A stretch of DNA of 64,000 nt from DASREM01 sp035652095 (GTDB taxonomy: Bacteria; Acidobacteriota; Terriglobia; Terriglobales; Acidobacteriaceae): positions 1 through 64,000 of the forward strand of contig DASREM010000014.1 of assembly GCA_035652095.1 (NCBI GenBank), in the 5' to 3' direction. Numbering within the stretch: position 1 is the first letter of the stretch; each line of letters opens with the position of its first letter. The notes below the pieces were generated by a model that worked only from the letters and a program-made list of their open reading frames with translations, searched no databases and was not told the DNA's origin. Shown here in pieces: positions 9,030 to 17,384 of this stretch. The position numbers and the translations under genes were made by a program.

Positions 9030-9185
9030 GTGCTGCAATTTCGCCGCTGCAGTCACCTCGCCGAGAAACTCCGCGGCCGAACTACCCGGCGCCTCTAGTC
9101 ACCGCACTCCAACTCGCCGGATGGCCGTGCGGCGCAACCGTCCAGCGTTGGCGGTAACCCCCCGGGGCTGCCGCAAAGTGTTGGG

Positions 9186-9217
9186 GATGAGCGGCTCGCC
9201 GAAGCGAACCCCTCATC
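9186..9217 (-). repeat. imperfect hairpin just after the stop of copy 2
   Basis: GATGAG pairs with CTCATC and an inner TCGC with GCGA around a CGAA tetraloop, with two mismatches. There is no T-run, so it may protect the mRNA 3' end rather than terminate. Confidence 0.45.
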
Positions 9218-9226
9218 AGTTCAAGG

Positions 9227-10996
9227 TCAGTTGGAAATCGTCTCCTTGGTCCCGTCCAGCTTCGTGAACGTAACCGAGAACTTCTCGCGATAGCACTTGG
9301 CTTTATCTTTCAAGTAATCAATCGCCATGGCTTCGCCCAGAGTCATGGACCAGTCGGTATCCGTGCGCCAGTGAATGCCCGCCAGAATACCGTGACCATA
9401 AGAGACGTTATGCGCCAGCTTGTTCAACTCGCCTCCAACCGTGATTTGCCCGGCGTCAGGGCCCGTGTACGGGAGCAGTGACGTGCCATCACTCGAGGGC
9501 ACAACCGGGTTCGGGATCACGTAATTTTCGTCGAAGAAGAACTTCAGCAGGGTGATGCAGGCGCCTGCCACTGTCCCGTGACCGGTCGGGTACGACGGAT
9601 GCGTCGGTGAACCCTCGGGGAACGGTTGTGGCAGCAGGTAGGTCCCATACTTGCTGAATACCATCTGCGGCGCTTGCGAGTTCAGAATGTTGCCGGCGAG
9701 CTTCGCATCGATCTTGTTCTGGTTCCCGCTCAGAATCTGATGCAAGACTCCTCCGCCTGATTCCGGACGATGCACCAGGTGCACCAACCACTTCTGGAAC
9801 CAAACGCGATTCAGTGCGCGAGCGGCGATTTCGCCCTGCGAAGCGGCAAAATCCGGTCCGCCGAAGCTGCAGAAACCATTCTGGGTCCTCGATCCGATGT
9901 AGGGATTGCCCGGGTTCAGTGGCATCTTCTGACCCGCCATAATCAGGAATGCCGTGAAGTATCCCTGATACAAGACGTCCACGTGGGTATAAGCCGCGAG
10001 GCCGCGACCGCTATGCAGGTAACGACGAACCGGGTCGAACTGCAGGCTCAGCCCCGTGCTGATCCCGTTCTGTACTTGCTGGAACGTGGTTGTGTCGGTC
10101 ATGTAGTCAACGCCCGGCACGAAATGATCGAACAGCATGTCAAGCGGCTGCGAACCGAAGGCGCAAGGCTGCAGCATGAACTGCGACATGTAAGGTCCGA
10201 TAGTGTCGCCGGGGAAGGTGCCGCGGAACAACAGGTTCGGTGTCACGGTCCCACTGGAGTCTCGCGGTCCGCGATATCCGGGCATGGTGTTCAGTTCTGC
10301 AGCGGCAGCAATGGCGGTCGGATTGGTGGCGTAATCGGTGAAGGCCACGTCATACAACAGCGACGACCAGTACATTTCGGCAAGCTGCGCGCCGTAGAAC
10401 TGGCTCGCGATCGGATCAAACGGCGGAACGACAGGAAAGCCGTTCGGATCGTCAGGACTTGGCGCATTGCCGTATTGCGATGAGTCCAGACCCATCAGGT
10501 CAAAGGTGTAGGAACCCATCGGGCCATTTTGCGTGCGCGTGCCGCCGATGATGATGGCCTCCCAATCGCTCATCAGTCCGCTGGCTAGGGCTTTCTTGAA
10601 AGAGGCCCAAGCGGCCGGATTGACGACTCCGATATCGTCCTGCAGAAGGCCCTTGCTGTAGCTTGCAGAGTGGTCGGGATAACGGGTTTCGTCGCCACTG
10701 GTGGTGTGGGGGGGGACCGGTACCAGGGCATCGGCGTTAGCAGATGAGACCCGCAGTTTGAGGGCCTGCTGAACGCGTTGATTCGAGGGAGCCGCTTTCA
10801 CTCCATTGGATGATTGAGCCAAAGCAGCCGGGGCGCCGCCAAGAACACTGGCCGCCATCGTTGCGGCTGCGCCAGTCCCTAGCTTTCCCAGGAAACTACG
10901 CCGGTCACGTGAAGCGATCTTTTCGCCAGCCTCCTTTGCTACGGCCTGACTGTCGAGGCGTGCTGCTGCCTCGCTCTTGCGGGGGGTCCTTTTCAT
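9227..10996 (-). CDS. Tat-exported vanadium-dependent haloperoxidase-like (PAP2 superfamily) protein, copy 2
   Basis: This 589-residue paralogue of the next gene shares the whole architecture, including the MKRTPRK N-terminus. The start at ATG 10996 is set by AAGGAG ten bases upstream and by identity with copy 1; an upstream in-frame start at 11068 would add 24 residues before the Tat signal. The Tat motif is RRSFLGKLG. Vanadate-site residues are K402 and R410 (KWLVHLVHRPE), H473 in PTGH and H542 in GIHWR; as in copy 1, the Arg expected six residues before H542 is replaced (Gly, preceded by His). It is exported folded across the inner membrane. Substrate halide, if any, is unknown. Separate terminators and spacing suggest independent transcription from copy 1. 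Confidence 0.85.
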   Translation of the reverse strand: MKRTPRKSEAAARLDSQAVAKEAGEKIASRDRRSFLGKLGTGAAATMAASVLGGAPAALAQSSNGVKAAPSNQRVQQALKLRVSSANADALVPVPPHTTSGDETRYPDHSASYSKGLLQDDIGVVNPAAWASFKKALASGLMSDWEAIIIGGTRTQNGPMGSYTFDLMGLDSSQYGNAPSPDDPNGFPVVPPFDPIASQFYGAQLAEMYWSSLLYDVAFTDYATNPTAIAAAAELNTMPGYRGPRDSSGTVTPNLLFRGTFPGDTIGPYMSQFMLQPCAFGSQPLDMLFDHFVPGVDYMTDTTTFQQVQNGISTGLSLQFDPVRRYLHSGRGLAAYTHVDVLYQGYFTAFLIMAGQKMPLNPGNPYIGSRTQNGFCSFGGPDFAASQGEIAARALNRVWFQKWLVHLVHRPESGGGVLHQILSGNQNKIDAKLAGNILNSQAPQMVFSKYGTYLLPQPFPEGSPTHPSYPTGHGTVAGACITLLKFFFDENYVIPNPVVPSSDGTSLLPYTGPDAGQITVGGELNKLAHNVSYGHGILAGIHWRTDTDWSMTLGEAMAIDYLKDKAKCYREKFSVTFTKLDGTKETISN

Positions 10997-11362
10997 TTTT
11001 GTGTGCTCCTTGTTTGAGTGGTACCGCGGCAGCGAACTCTGCATTTGCGCAGCCAAAAAGCTGAACAATCGCGGACGACTTCAGTTGTGGGCCTCAACCG
11101 ATAAGCAGTGTGACACTTGCATGTTCAAAAAAATATTTCGCGCAGTCTGTACAACACTTCTTCAACAGCCGGGAATCGCACAATAATGCAACCGAAGTTG
11201 ACATTTGTTTCACTCTCTCAGATTATATCGTAATACGATATATTAGTTTACGCGTGTAGCGCTGGAGTTGGACGATAGAAATTCCGTGGCCAGAACGCTG
11301 TGGCGCTTGCGCGGTTCTTCAGGCGGCAGACAGTAACGCTTGCTGGTCGAATGCCGCAGGAT
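10997..11362. other. intergenic region upstream of haloperoxidase-like copy 2
   Basis: This 366-bp stretch is AT-richer than its surroundings (runs such as AAAAAAATATTTCG near 11128) and must hold the promoter of the copy 2 gene. It also contains the palindrome at 11224-11242, listed separately. No gene is supported inside it. Confidence 0.5.
11224..11242. promoter_or_regulatory. perfect palindrome TATATCGT-AAT-ACGATATA, candidate operator
   Basis: Two 8-bp arms are exact reverse complements around a 3-base centre. The form resembles operators of BlaI or PadR-type winged-helix repressors, but no such regulator is encoded in the window. It lies about 230 bp upstream of haloperoxidase-like copy 2 and near the end of a doubtful minus-strand gene. 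Confidence 0.5.
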
Positions 11363-11650
11363 TTAGCAGAACGGTGGCGGACGATTGTCCAGGCTGCGCG
11401 GCAGGGGCTGCACCGGAAATGGCGAAGCGTCCAGCAGCATCTTCGCCTGCAGTACAGCGAACACTGTGACTGGAGGCCGCCATCCCGTACCCTGAATATT
11501 GACCGGGGCGTGGGGACCGTGGGCTCGGAGCAAGGTCGAGTTGGAAAACCTTGTAGCCGTGTAAGCCGACATGCTGAAGACAAGCGCAAGGATCAGGAAC
11601 ACGTGCCAATGCGGCCGCGCACTCGTCTGCCAGTTTGTCCTTGTCTTCAT
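11363..11650 (-). CDS. doubtful small protein with one membrane segment
   Basis: This 95-residue frame has one hydrophobic segment at residues about 15-35 (WHVFLILALVFSMSAYTAT) after a basic N-terminus, as in a type II membrane protein or a secreted peptide. The remainder is Pro-rich without recognisable motifs. Two other minus-strand frames overlap it (11319-11711 and 11248-11589), and it is unclear which, if any, is real; a frameshifted remnant is also possible. No strong ribosome binding site is seen. Confidence 0.3.
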   Translation of the reverse strand: MKTRTNWQTSARPHWHVFLILALVFSMSAYTATRFSNSTLLRAHGPHAPVNIQGTGWRPPVTVFAVLQAKMLLDASPFPVQPLPRSLDNRPPPFC

Positions 11651-11763
11651 CGTGTGTTTTCGTGAGTAAAACGGAATCCGTGGATTCTACAGGACATCGG
11701 GCGGGAGTCAACAGCGAAATTGGGGTTGGAGTCTCCAGACCTACACTGAAACGCTTATGTCAT

Positions 11764-13086
11764 TCAGACGACAGAATCGCGGCCAACGGATCGAAAGATG
11801 ATTCGGCCATCCACGATTGTGGCTCCCACATTGCCGGTGAACTGCCAGCCGTCGAAAGGCGTGTTGTGCGATTTTGATGGCGAGGCCGCGGCATTGTACT
11901 TCCATTTCTTCCTGGGATCGAAGATCGTTATATCGGCAGGACTGCCCACTGCCAGTGTTCCCCGTCCTTTCAAGTCCACTACGCGAGCCGGGCCGGAAGT
12001 AAACAATTCGACGATGCGTGACAGCGGAATTTTGTGTTGGTGATGGAGCCTGGTGAGAGCCAGACCCAACGCAGTTTCGAGGCCGGTGATTCCGAACATC
12101 GCCCGCTCAAATTCGATGATCTTTTCGTGCGGCGCATGGGGCGCGTGATCGGTGGCAATTGCATCCACCGTGCCATCGGCCAACGCCATCAGGAGCGCCT
12201 CGCGATCCGCTTCCGACCGCAAAGGCGGGTTCATCTTGCGATGGGTATCGTAGTCATTCACGTCCGAATCCAGCAAGGTGAAGTGGTGCGGTGTGACCTC
12301 ACACGTCACTCGTACCCCGTTCTTCTTGCCTGTGCGTACAGCTCTTAGAGAGTCGGCAGTGGACAGATGCGCCACATGCAGCCGAGCACCAGGAATTTCT
12401 TGCGCGAGCCGGATATCGCGTTCAACGATAGAGCTCTCGGCGCTGCCCTTCATGCCGTGAAGTCCCAGTCGAAACGATGTGGGGCCTTCGTGCATGGCAC
12501 AATTCTCGGTCATGCGGGTATCTTCGGCGTGCTGAATAACCGGAAACCCGATCTCACTCCCGGCTCGAAGCGCATGCGCCATGACTGCGTTGTCCAGGAT
12601 AGGCTTTCCATCGTCGGAAACACCGACCGCGCCCGCCTGCTGTAAACCCCGAAAATCGGTGAGCACTGCTCCCTTACTTCCCTGCGTTGCAGCCGCGATG
12701 GGGAAGACGTTTACGACTGCTCCGCGTTCAGAATGGAGAATCCAGCCAACCCACTCCGGCGAATCCACGACCGGACTCGTATTGGGCATACAACAGACCG
12801 AAGTGAAGCCACCCATGGCGGCCGCTGCGGTCCCAGTGGCGATCGTCTCTTTGTAGCCCTGACCGGGTTCCCGGAGGTGGACGTGGAGGTCAATGAAACC
12901 CGGGGCCACGATCAGCCCTCGAGCGTCGAACTGCTGATCTGCCCCTTTGAGCTTGCCCGGATGAGCGACCTCCGCAACTCGGCCATCCCTGAGCAACAGA
13001 TCCATGGCGCGATCCATCTTTGCCGCCGGGTCAATCAAGTGGCCGCCTTTGATTAGGAGGGAACCGGTTTGAGATTTGCTCGTCAT
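11764..13086 (-). CDS. pyrC: dihydroorotase
   Basis: This amidohydrolase-fold enzyme catalyses the third step of pyrimidine synthesis, interconverting carbamoyl-aspartate and dihydroorotate. The metal-binding H-x-H is at H68 and H70 in DLHVHLREPG. The later signatures CMPNTSP, QHAEDTRMT, HVAHLST and TDHAPH are all visible, the last carrying the catalytic Asp. It is 440 residues, the long class I type that often pairs with PyrB. The gene starts 18 bp after pyrB and is almost certainly in one operon with it. Confidence 0.96.
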   Translation of the reverse strand: MTSKSQTGSLLIKGGHLIDPAAKMDRAMDLLLRDGRVAEVAHPGKLKGADQQFDARGLIVAPGFIDLHVHLREPGQGYKETIATGTAAAAMGGFTSVCCMPNTSPVVDSPEWVGWILHSERGAVVNVFPIAAATQGSKGAVLTDFRGLQQAGAVGVSDDGKPILDNAVMAHALRAGSEIGFPVIQHAEDTRMTENCAMHEGPTSFRLGLHGMKGSAESSIVERDIRLAQEIPGARLHVAHLSTADSLRAVRTGKKNGVRVTCEVTPHHFTLLDSDVNDYDTHRKMNPPLRSEADREALLMALADGTVDAIATDHAPHAPHEKIIEFERAMFGITGLETALGLALTRLHHQHKIPLSRIVELFTSGPARVVDLKGRGTLAVGSPADITIFDPRKKWKYNAAASPSKSHNTPFDGWQFTGNVGATIVDGRIIFRSVGRDSVV

Positions 13087-13104
13087 GTATTATCCGATGG
13101 TTCT

Positions 13105-14019
13105 CTATCGCGCCTTGCCCAAGGCTCTTGCGAGAATTGCCATGCGGGTAGGCACTCCATTCACGACTTCTTCAACGATCGCCGACTGCGGGCAATCCGC
13201 CACTTCCCAAGTCAACTCCAGGCCACGAATAATCGGTCCTGGGTGCATGAGCAGTGCGTCCTTCTTCGCCAGCCTTACTCGCGGCATGGTGATTTGGTAG
13301 CGGGCAATGTATTCCTGCAGGCTGATCTTCTGCCCGGCGAGCCGTTCTTTTTGCACCCGCAGGACCATGATCACGTCGGCGCCGCGCAAACCATCTTCGA
13401 CATTTCGGGATATTTTCAGTCCGGGGGCTAAACCGCGAGCGATCTCAGGCAGAAACTCAGGAGGTCCGCACAGGGTAATTTTTGCGCCGAACTTGCTCAG
13501 CAAATGAATGGCAGACCGCGCCACTCGGCTGTGGTAGATGTCGCCGACAATAGCGACATGCAGCCCTTTCAGCGTCTTCTTATGCTTCAAAATCGTGTAC
13601 GCGTCCAACAACGCCTGGGAAGGATGCTCGTGCATGCCATCGCCGGCGTTCACCACCGGGATATCCAGGTGTTGGGCCATGAGCAGCGGAGCCCCGGCAT
13701 GGGGATGCCGGATCACGATTACATCAGCCCCTACGGCGCGCAGTGTGTAGCCGGTATCGAGCAGCGACTCTCCTTTTTCAATGCTTGAGCCACTCGACAA
13801 GACCAGAGTCGTCATCGCCCCCATCGATTTTGCAGCTACCTCGAAAGAACTGCGGGTCCGGGTGGACGGCTCGTAGAAAAGCAGCAAGACACGCTTCCCG
13901 CGAAGCAACGGCCTGGCCTTCAGCGGATTCATGCCGCGGGCCAGTTTGAGGATGGAGAGGATCTCCGATGCATCCATGTGCTCGACGCCGAGCAGTGAGC
14001 CACGCACCGGATCATTCAT
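13105..14019 (-). CDS. pyrB: aspartate carbamoyltransferase catalytic subunit
   Basis: This enzyme condenses carbamoyl phosphate and aspartate in the committed step of pyrimidine synthesis. The carbamoyl-phosphate motif STRTR is at residues 52-56, followed by GSSIEKGESLLDT and the HEHPSQALLD loop. The protein is 304 residues, normal for the family. It starts with ATG at 14019. No regulatory subunit (pyrI) or pyrR is next to it. A 34-codon frame upstream (14016-14120) overlaps the start by ATGA and is discussed as a possible leader. Confidence 0.97.
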   Translation of the reverse strand: MNDPVRGSLLGVEHMDASEILSILKLARGMNPLKARPLLRGKRVLLLFYEPSTRTRSSFEVAAKSMGAMTTLVLSSGSSIEKGESLLDTGYTLRAVGADVIVIRHPHAGAPLLMAQHLDIPVVNAGDGMHEHPSQALLDAYTILKHKKTLKGLHVAIVGDIYHSRVARSAIHLLSKFGAKITLCGPPEFLPEIARGLAPGLKISRNVEDGLRGADVIMVLRVQKERLAGQKISLQEYIARYQITMPRVRLAKKDALLMHPGPIIRGLELTWEVADCPQSAIVEEVVNGVPTRMAILARALGKAR

Positions 14020-14179
14020 CGGCGACCGCGTCTTCCCGGAATAGCTACCGGTATTGAAGCTGAGAAAAGAGGAGGTTGAAGCAACAGGTTTGCCGACAAT
14101 GAAGAGACTTGCAAAATCATGAACGCTGCATCATACGCGGCCCTAACCTTCTTCGGCAAGGATGCGCGACAGATTTTGA

Positions 14180-14833
14180 TCAGCGGCCTTCCCGTCGCCG
14201 GGCCATGACAGCTCCGATGGCGCCTCCCGCGCCCGCCAAGGCGACAAAAAAGACAACCAGGAATACTGCGAAGAAAATTCCTGCCGTCGCCAAACCGTCG
14301 GGGGATTTCAGATACTGGACCATTTGTTGCACTTCCGGATCCGGGTTCCGGGCGGCGGACTGGTCTAGAGCCTGAACAATGATGGCCCGCACGTGGCCGC
14401 CAGCATGAAAAATTAGCACCAGCACGGCCGCCCCCCAGCCAAACATCAGCGATCCGAAAAACCCACTCGCGATTCCGAGTTTCGCACCCGATCCAGTTGT
14501 GAGTGTTGCCCAGGGGTTCCGCCTGCGGTAGAGGTAGACTGAAAGCGCGCCGGCCATCAGCATGCTGAGCCCAAAAACTCCGAGGGGAGTAAACATCAGC
14601 AGAGCGCCGAACAGGCCGGCCATCGCCGTTGGACGCAAAGCCTGGGACCATTGAATGCCAGGGTGATAAACGGGGGATACTGGAGCGTCTTGCGTCAGAT
14701 CCCGCGCAATGTGCTCGGGCTCGGGACTGTACCCTGCGACTCGGATCTGGGGCGCGCCGCATGCCGCACAGAACGGCACGCCTTCCTCAATCGACGCTCC
14801 ACAGCGATAGCAAGGACGTTCCACTATGTCCAA
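14180..14833 (-). CDS. zinc-ribbon membrane protein
   Basis: This is a 217-residue protein of unknown function. The N-terminus is a short zinc ribbon with two C-x2-C pairs (CYRC and CAAC) within residues 8-26. After a 35-residue linker there are four predicted membrane segments: about residues 67-90 (AMAGLFGALLMFTPLGVFGLSML), 90-102, 122-146 and 185-208. Such zinc-ribbon membrane proteins are common in Acidobacteria and probably sense or scaffold at the inner membrane, but no role is established. It starts with ATG at 14833 and lies between pyrB and the lipoprotein gene on the same strand. Confidence 0.7.
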   Translation of the reverse strand: MDIVERPCYRCGASIEEGVPFCAACGAPQIRVAGYSPEPEHIARDLTQDAPVSPVYHPGIQWSQALRPTAMAGLFGALLMFTPLGVFGLSMLMAGALSVYLYRRRNPWATLTTGSGAKLGIASGFFGSLMFGWGAAVLVLIFHAGGHVRAIIVQALDQSAARNPDPEVQQMVQYLKSPDGLATAGIFFAVFLVVFFVALAGAGGAIGAVMARRREGR

Positions 14834-14872
14834 GTTACCGCACGCGCAAGAACGCTAGCAAGAAGCTCGCTG

Positions 14873-15478
14873 TCAGATCGTGTCCTTGCCGCGGGTCTGA
14901 ACAAAGACGAGGGCGAAATCGGTGCCTTTTTCTTTCGGCTCGATAGAAACGATGCGCTGCTTTTCCTGCGTTCCCACTTTGAGCTCAATTACATTGCCGG
15001 TATTGTCGCCTTCGCACTTCAACTCTCGATCCTTGGAGTCATCCCCGTCCCTCGAATTCATGCTCACACTCCCGCCGCCTTTGCGCTTGTGGCACTCCAG
15101 GACTTTTCCATATTTGCTCAGCTTGTCCTTGTAGTACGCCATGACCTTGTCCGGCGAATCTTGGGAGAGAAATTCGACGGCGACCACCTTCAGCCCGAAG
15201 AAACTGGTGGCAATATTGAGGTTGGCCCCAGTTTCTTCGGAATCGCCCTCTTTCTTTGGCTTGCGCGTCGCTCCCGGATAGACCGGGAGGCCCGTGTCCT
15301 CCACGTCAGGATTACTACTCACGTGTAGTCCAGCGACTGGAGTCTGAATATCGACTTTCTTGTCCTGGCCTTCGCCATCTTTCTTGACGTTAACACTGCA
15401 GCCAAGCGATAGAAGGATTGCCATTCCAACGAAAAAGCATCCCAGCAGCCTAGTGCGCAAACGATTTGTTTTGGGCAT
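14873..15478 (-). CDS. putative lipoprotein
   Basis: This 201-residue exported protein has an N-terminal signal ending in a lipobox (LLSLGC), so it is probably lipid-anchored. The start ATG at 15478 is supported by GGAGG nine bases upstream; an upstream in-frame ATG at 15493 is less likely. The mature part is lysine- and aspartate-rich and includes LPVYPGATRKP and a DKVMAYYKDKLSKYGKVL segment, a pattern seen in acidobacterial proteins of unknown function. It overlaps the 3' end of the GH3 gene by 29 bases in another frame, which suggests co-transcription and coupling. Confidence 0.75.
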   Translation of the reverse strand: MPKTNRLRTRLLGCFFVGMAILLSLGCSVNVKKDGEGQDKKVDIQTPVAGLHVSSNPDVEDTGLPVYPGATRKPKKEGDSEETGANLNIATSFFGLKVVAVEFLSQDSPDKVMAYYKDKLSKYGKVLECHKRKGGGSVSMNSRDGDDSKDRELKCEGDNTGNVIELKVGTQEKQRIVSIEPKEKGTDFALVFVQTRGKDTI

Positions 15479-17348
15479 GACTGAAACCTCCATTTACAAC
15501 CTGCTTTGGACGATCGATCCCAAAACCCCTGGGTGCGACGCCTGGGATCGTAACCGGTAAGTGTCCGGCAATTGGAATTTCTCCGAACAGCGCCTTAGCC
15601 GCGCTGACCTCTGACACCGAAGCATTGGAAAAAGCGCACAGGTAAACCTGGGCTGAAGGGAAATCCTGCAACAAGTATGGGTTCCCCATGGCCACCACAA
15701 TAGTTTTCTCTGCCGCACGCCGCAGAATCGCCTGCAAAAGCGCGGCGCTGGCCTCCGGCAACGAAACCGTATTGGCCAGCGTGTTGCCGGACTTGATCGC
15801 GCGGCCGGCAACCGGGACATCATAGATCGCGGCGACCACCTTTTCGGCAGCATCAACCTCGGCCATCACTTGCGCCGCCATCGGGCCGGCGATCCTCGCA
15901 TCCACATAGATAATGTGAGCGCCAGGCGCGCGAACGCGAATTTCCCGCTCCAGAACGCGACCCGCGTCCATGCGCACGTCCTCGGAAAATATTACAGCTA
16001 TAACACGGCTAATGATCTCCTCTGTCCCTTGATACGGAAGGGCGGCCTTCACAGTTCCCTCGTGTTTGATTGGCAAGATCTTCCCGTTATCCCGAACCAG
16101 GGTAAGTGCCGCGTCTGACACCTGTTGGCCTTGAGCCAAATTCTCCGGCTTGCCTACCAACGATGAGACTTCGCTCACGTCTACCAACCTCGCCTTGTGC
16201 AGGCCCAGGGATGCTTTCGCCTCGAGGATTTTGTGGACCGAGGCATCGAGTTGCTCGCGAGAAATCTCCCCGCTGCGCACCGCCTGCAGCATGGCTTGAT
16301 AGGAAGCGTCCAGATCCGCGGGAAGGATCAGCATATCGCTCCCCGCTTTGAACGAGTCTACGGCGGCACGTCCGATGTCAGTGGTGTACATCCGTGTGAG
16401 TCCGGCCATGTCGAGAGCGTCGGTCACGACGATGCCCCGAAAGCCAAGCTGTTTCTTAAGTAAGTCGCTGGCGATGGCTGGGGAGGTTGTGGCCACGCGA
16501 TTGGGGGCCGGATCGAGCGCCGGAACCGTCACATGGGCTAGCATGACTGCATCCACGCCGGCATCGATGGCCTGCTTGAACGGAGGAAGCTCGACGGCTT
16601 GTAGCCGCGTCAGATCTCCCGTTACCTGCGCCACCCCGAGATGGGAATCGGTCGTCGTGTCACCGTGACCGGGGAAATGTTTGACTGTCGTCAGCATGCC
16701 CTGCTCCCGAGCGCCCTGGATGTAAGCGGAGACAAGGCTTCCGACTTGTCCAGGATCTTCCCCAAACGACCTGGTGTTGATGATCGGGTTTGCTGGATTT
16801 GAATTTACGTCAGCATCGGGAAAAAAATTCCAGTGCACGCCGATGGCGCGGGATTCCTCGGCGGTGATCCGTCCGAATTGTTTCGCATATTCGATCTTTC
16901 CTGCCGCGCCGAACGCCATGGCGTGGGGAAAAACCGTGGCGCCGTTCAGACGCATCGAGACGCCACGTTCAAAATCGGCGGCAATCAGGAGGGGATATGG
17001 AGAATCTCTTTGTAGCCGGTTGAGCAGTTCCGCCGCTTCTAGGGGCTCGTTGCGGTACAGGAAGGGCGGTTCGAAACGCACCGTCATGGCCAGCGAGCCG
17101 ATATGATATTTGCGAATCGTGTCTCGCAACTGCAGGTAGTCGGGATTGTCCACATTCATGAACTGCGCCCGCACCCAGATCATGAAAACTTGCCCGACCT
17201 TCTCCTCGAGCGACATCTTGCGCAAAGTATGTTCCGCCCATTTTCTTCCGTCATGATCCAGATGCGCCCGGCCCGGGTGGCTGAACTTCTCTTTGGAAAA
17301 CGCAAGGGCTGGCATGAACAACAAAAAAAGGAGAAGGCCTCGAATCAT
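15450..17348 (-). CDS. nagZ: secreted glycoside hydrolase family 3, beta-N-acetylhexosaminidase (NagZ-like)
   Basis: This enzyme removes terminal N-acetylglucosamine, typically from peptidoglycan fragments. A signal peptide covers residues 1-18. The GH3 catalytic domain carries the NagZ-specific loop KHFPGHGDTTTDSH at 223-236 (His/Asp acid-base dyad) and the nucleophile D310 in VVTDALDM. A second alpha/beta domain fills residues about 400-610, as in the two-domain 640-residue Bacillus-type NagZ rather than the short cytosolic enterobacterial form. The signal peptide places it outside the cytoplasm, so it acts on periplasmic muropeptides or on external chitin-like material. It is followed by the lipoprotein gene in overlap. 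Confidence 0.9.
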   Translation of the reverse strand: MIRGLLLFLLFMPALAFSKEKFSHPGRAHLDHDGRKWAEHTLRKMSLEEKVGQVFMIWVRAQFMNVDNPDYLQLRDTIRKYHIGSLAMTVRFEPPFLYRNEPLEAAELLNRLQRDSPYPLLIAADFERGVSMRLNGATVFPHAMAFGAAGKIEYAKQFGRITAEESRAIGVHWNFFPDADVNSNPANPIINTRSFGEDPGQVGSLVSAYIQGAREQGMLTTVKHFPGHGDTTTDSHLGVAQVTGDLTRLQAVELPPFKQAIDAGVDAVMLAHVTVPALDPAPNRVATTSPAIASDLLKKQLGFRGIVVTDALDMAGLTRMYTTDIGRAAVDSFKAGSDMLILPADLDASYQAMLQAVRSGEISREQLDASVHKILEAKASLGLHKARLVDVSEVSSLVGKPENLAQGQQVSDAALTLVRDNGKILPIKHEGTVKAALPYQGTEEIISRVIAVIFSEDVRMDAGRVLEREIRVRAPGAHIIYVDARIAGPMAAQVMAEVDAAEKVVAAIYDVPVAGRAIKSGNTLANTVSLPEASAALLQAILRRAAEKTIVVAMGNPYLLQDFPSAQVYLCAFSNASVSEVSAAKALFGEIPIAGHLPVTIPGVAPRGFGIDRPKQVVNGGFSHAQNKSFAH

Positions 17349-17384
17349 GCGAAGACAATACCAGACCAGAGCAGCGACGATTAG

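Larger units (their letters stand above)
8613..9226. other. 614-bp intergenic region between the two haloperoxidase-like genes
   Basis: No convincing gene is seen. The region holds two adjacent small hairpins, CGAAG/CTTCG at 8841-8857 and CTAACC/GGTTAG at 8860-8875, which may be regulatory for the downstream gene, and two hairpins near the end of the upstream gene, listed separately. A forward-strand frame at 8724-8999 is Arg/Ser-rich with no ribosome binding site and is not called. Confidence 0.5.

Noticed and set aside
14016..14762. A 248-codon minus-strand frame upstream of pyrB
   Set aside because: It overlaps the zinc-ribbon membrane gene in a different frame and is Arg/Ser-rich; only its last 34 codons are kept as a possible leader.
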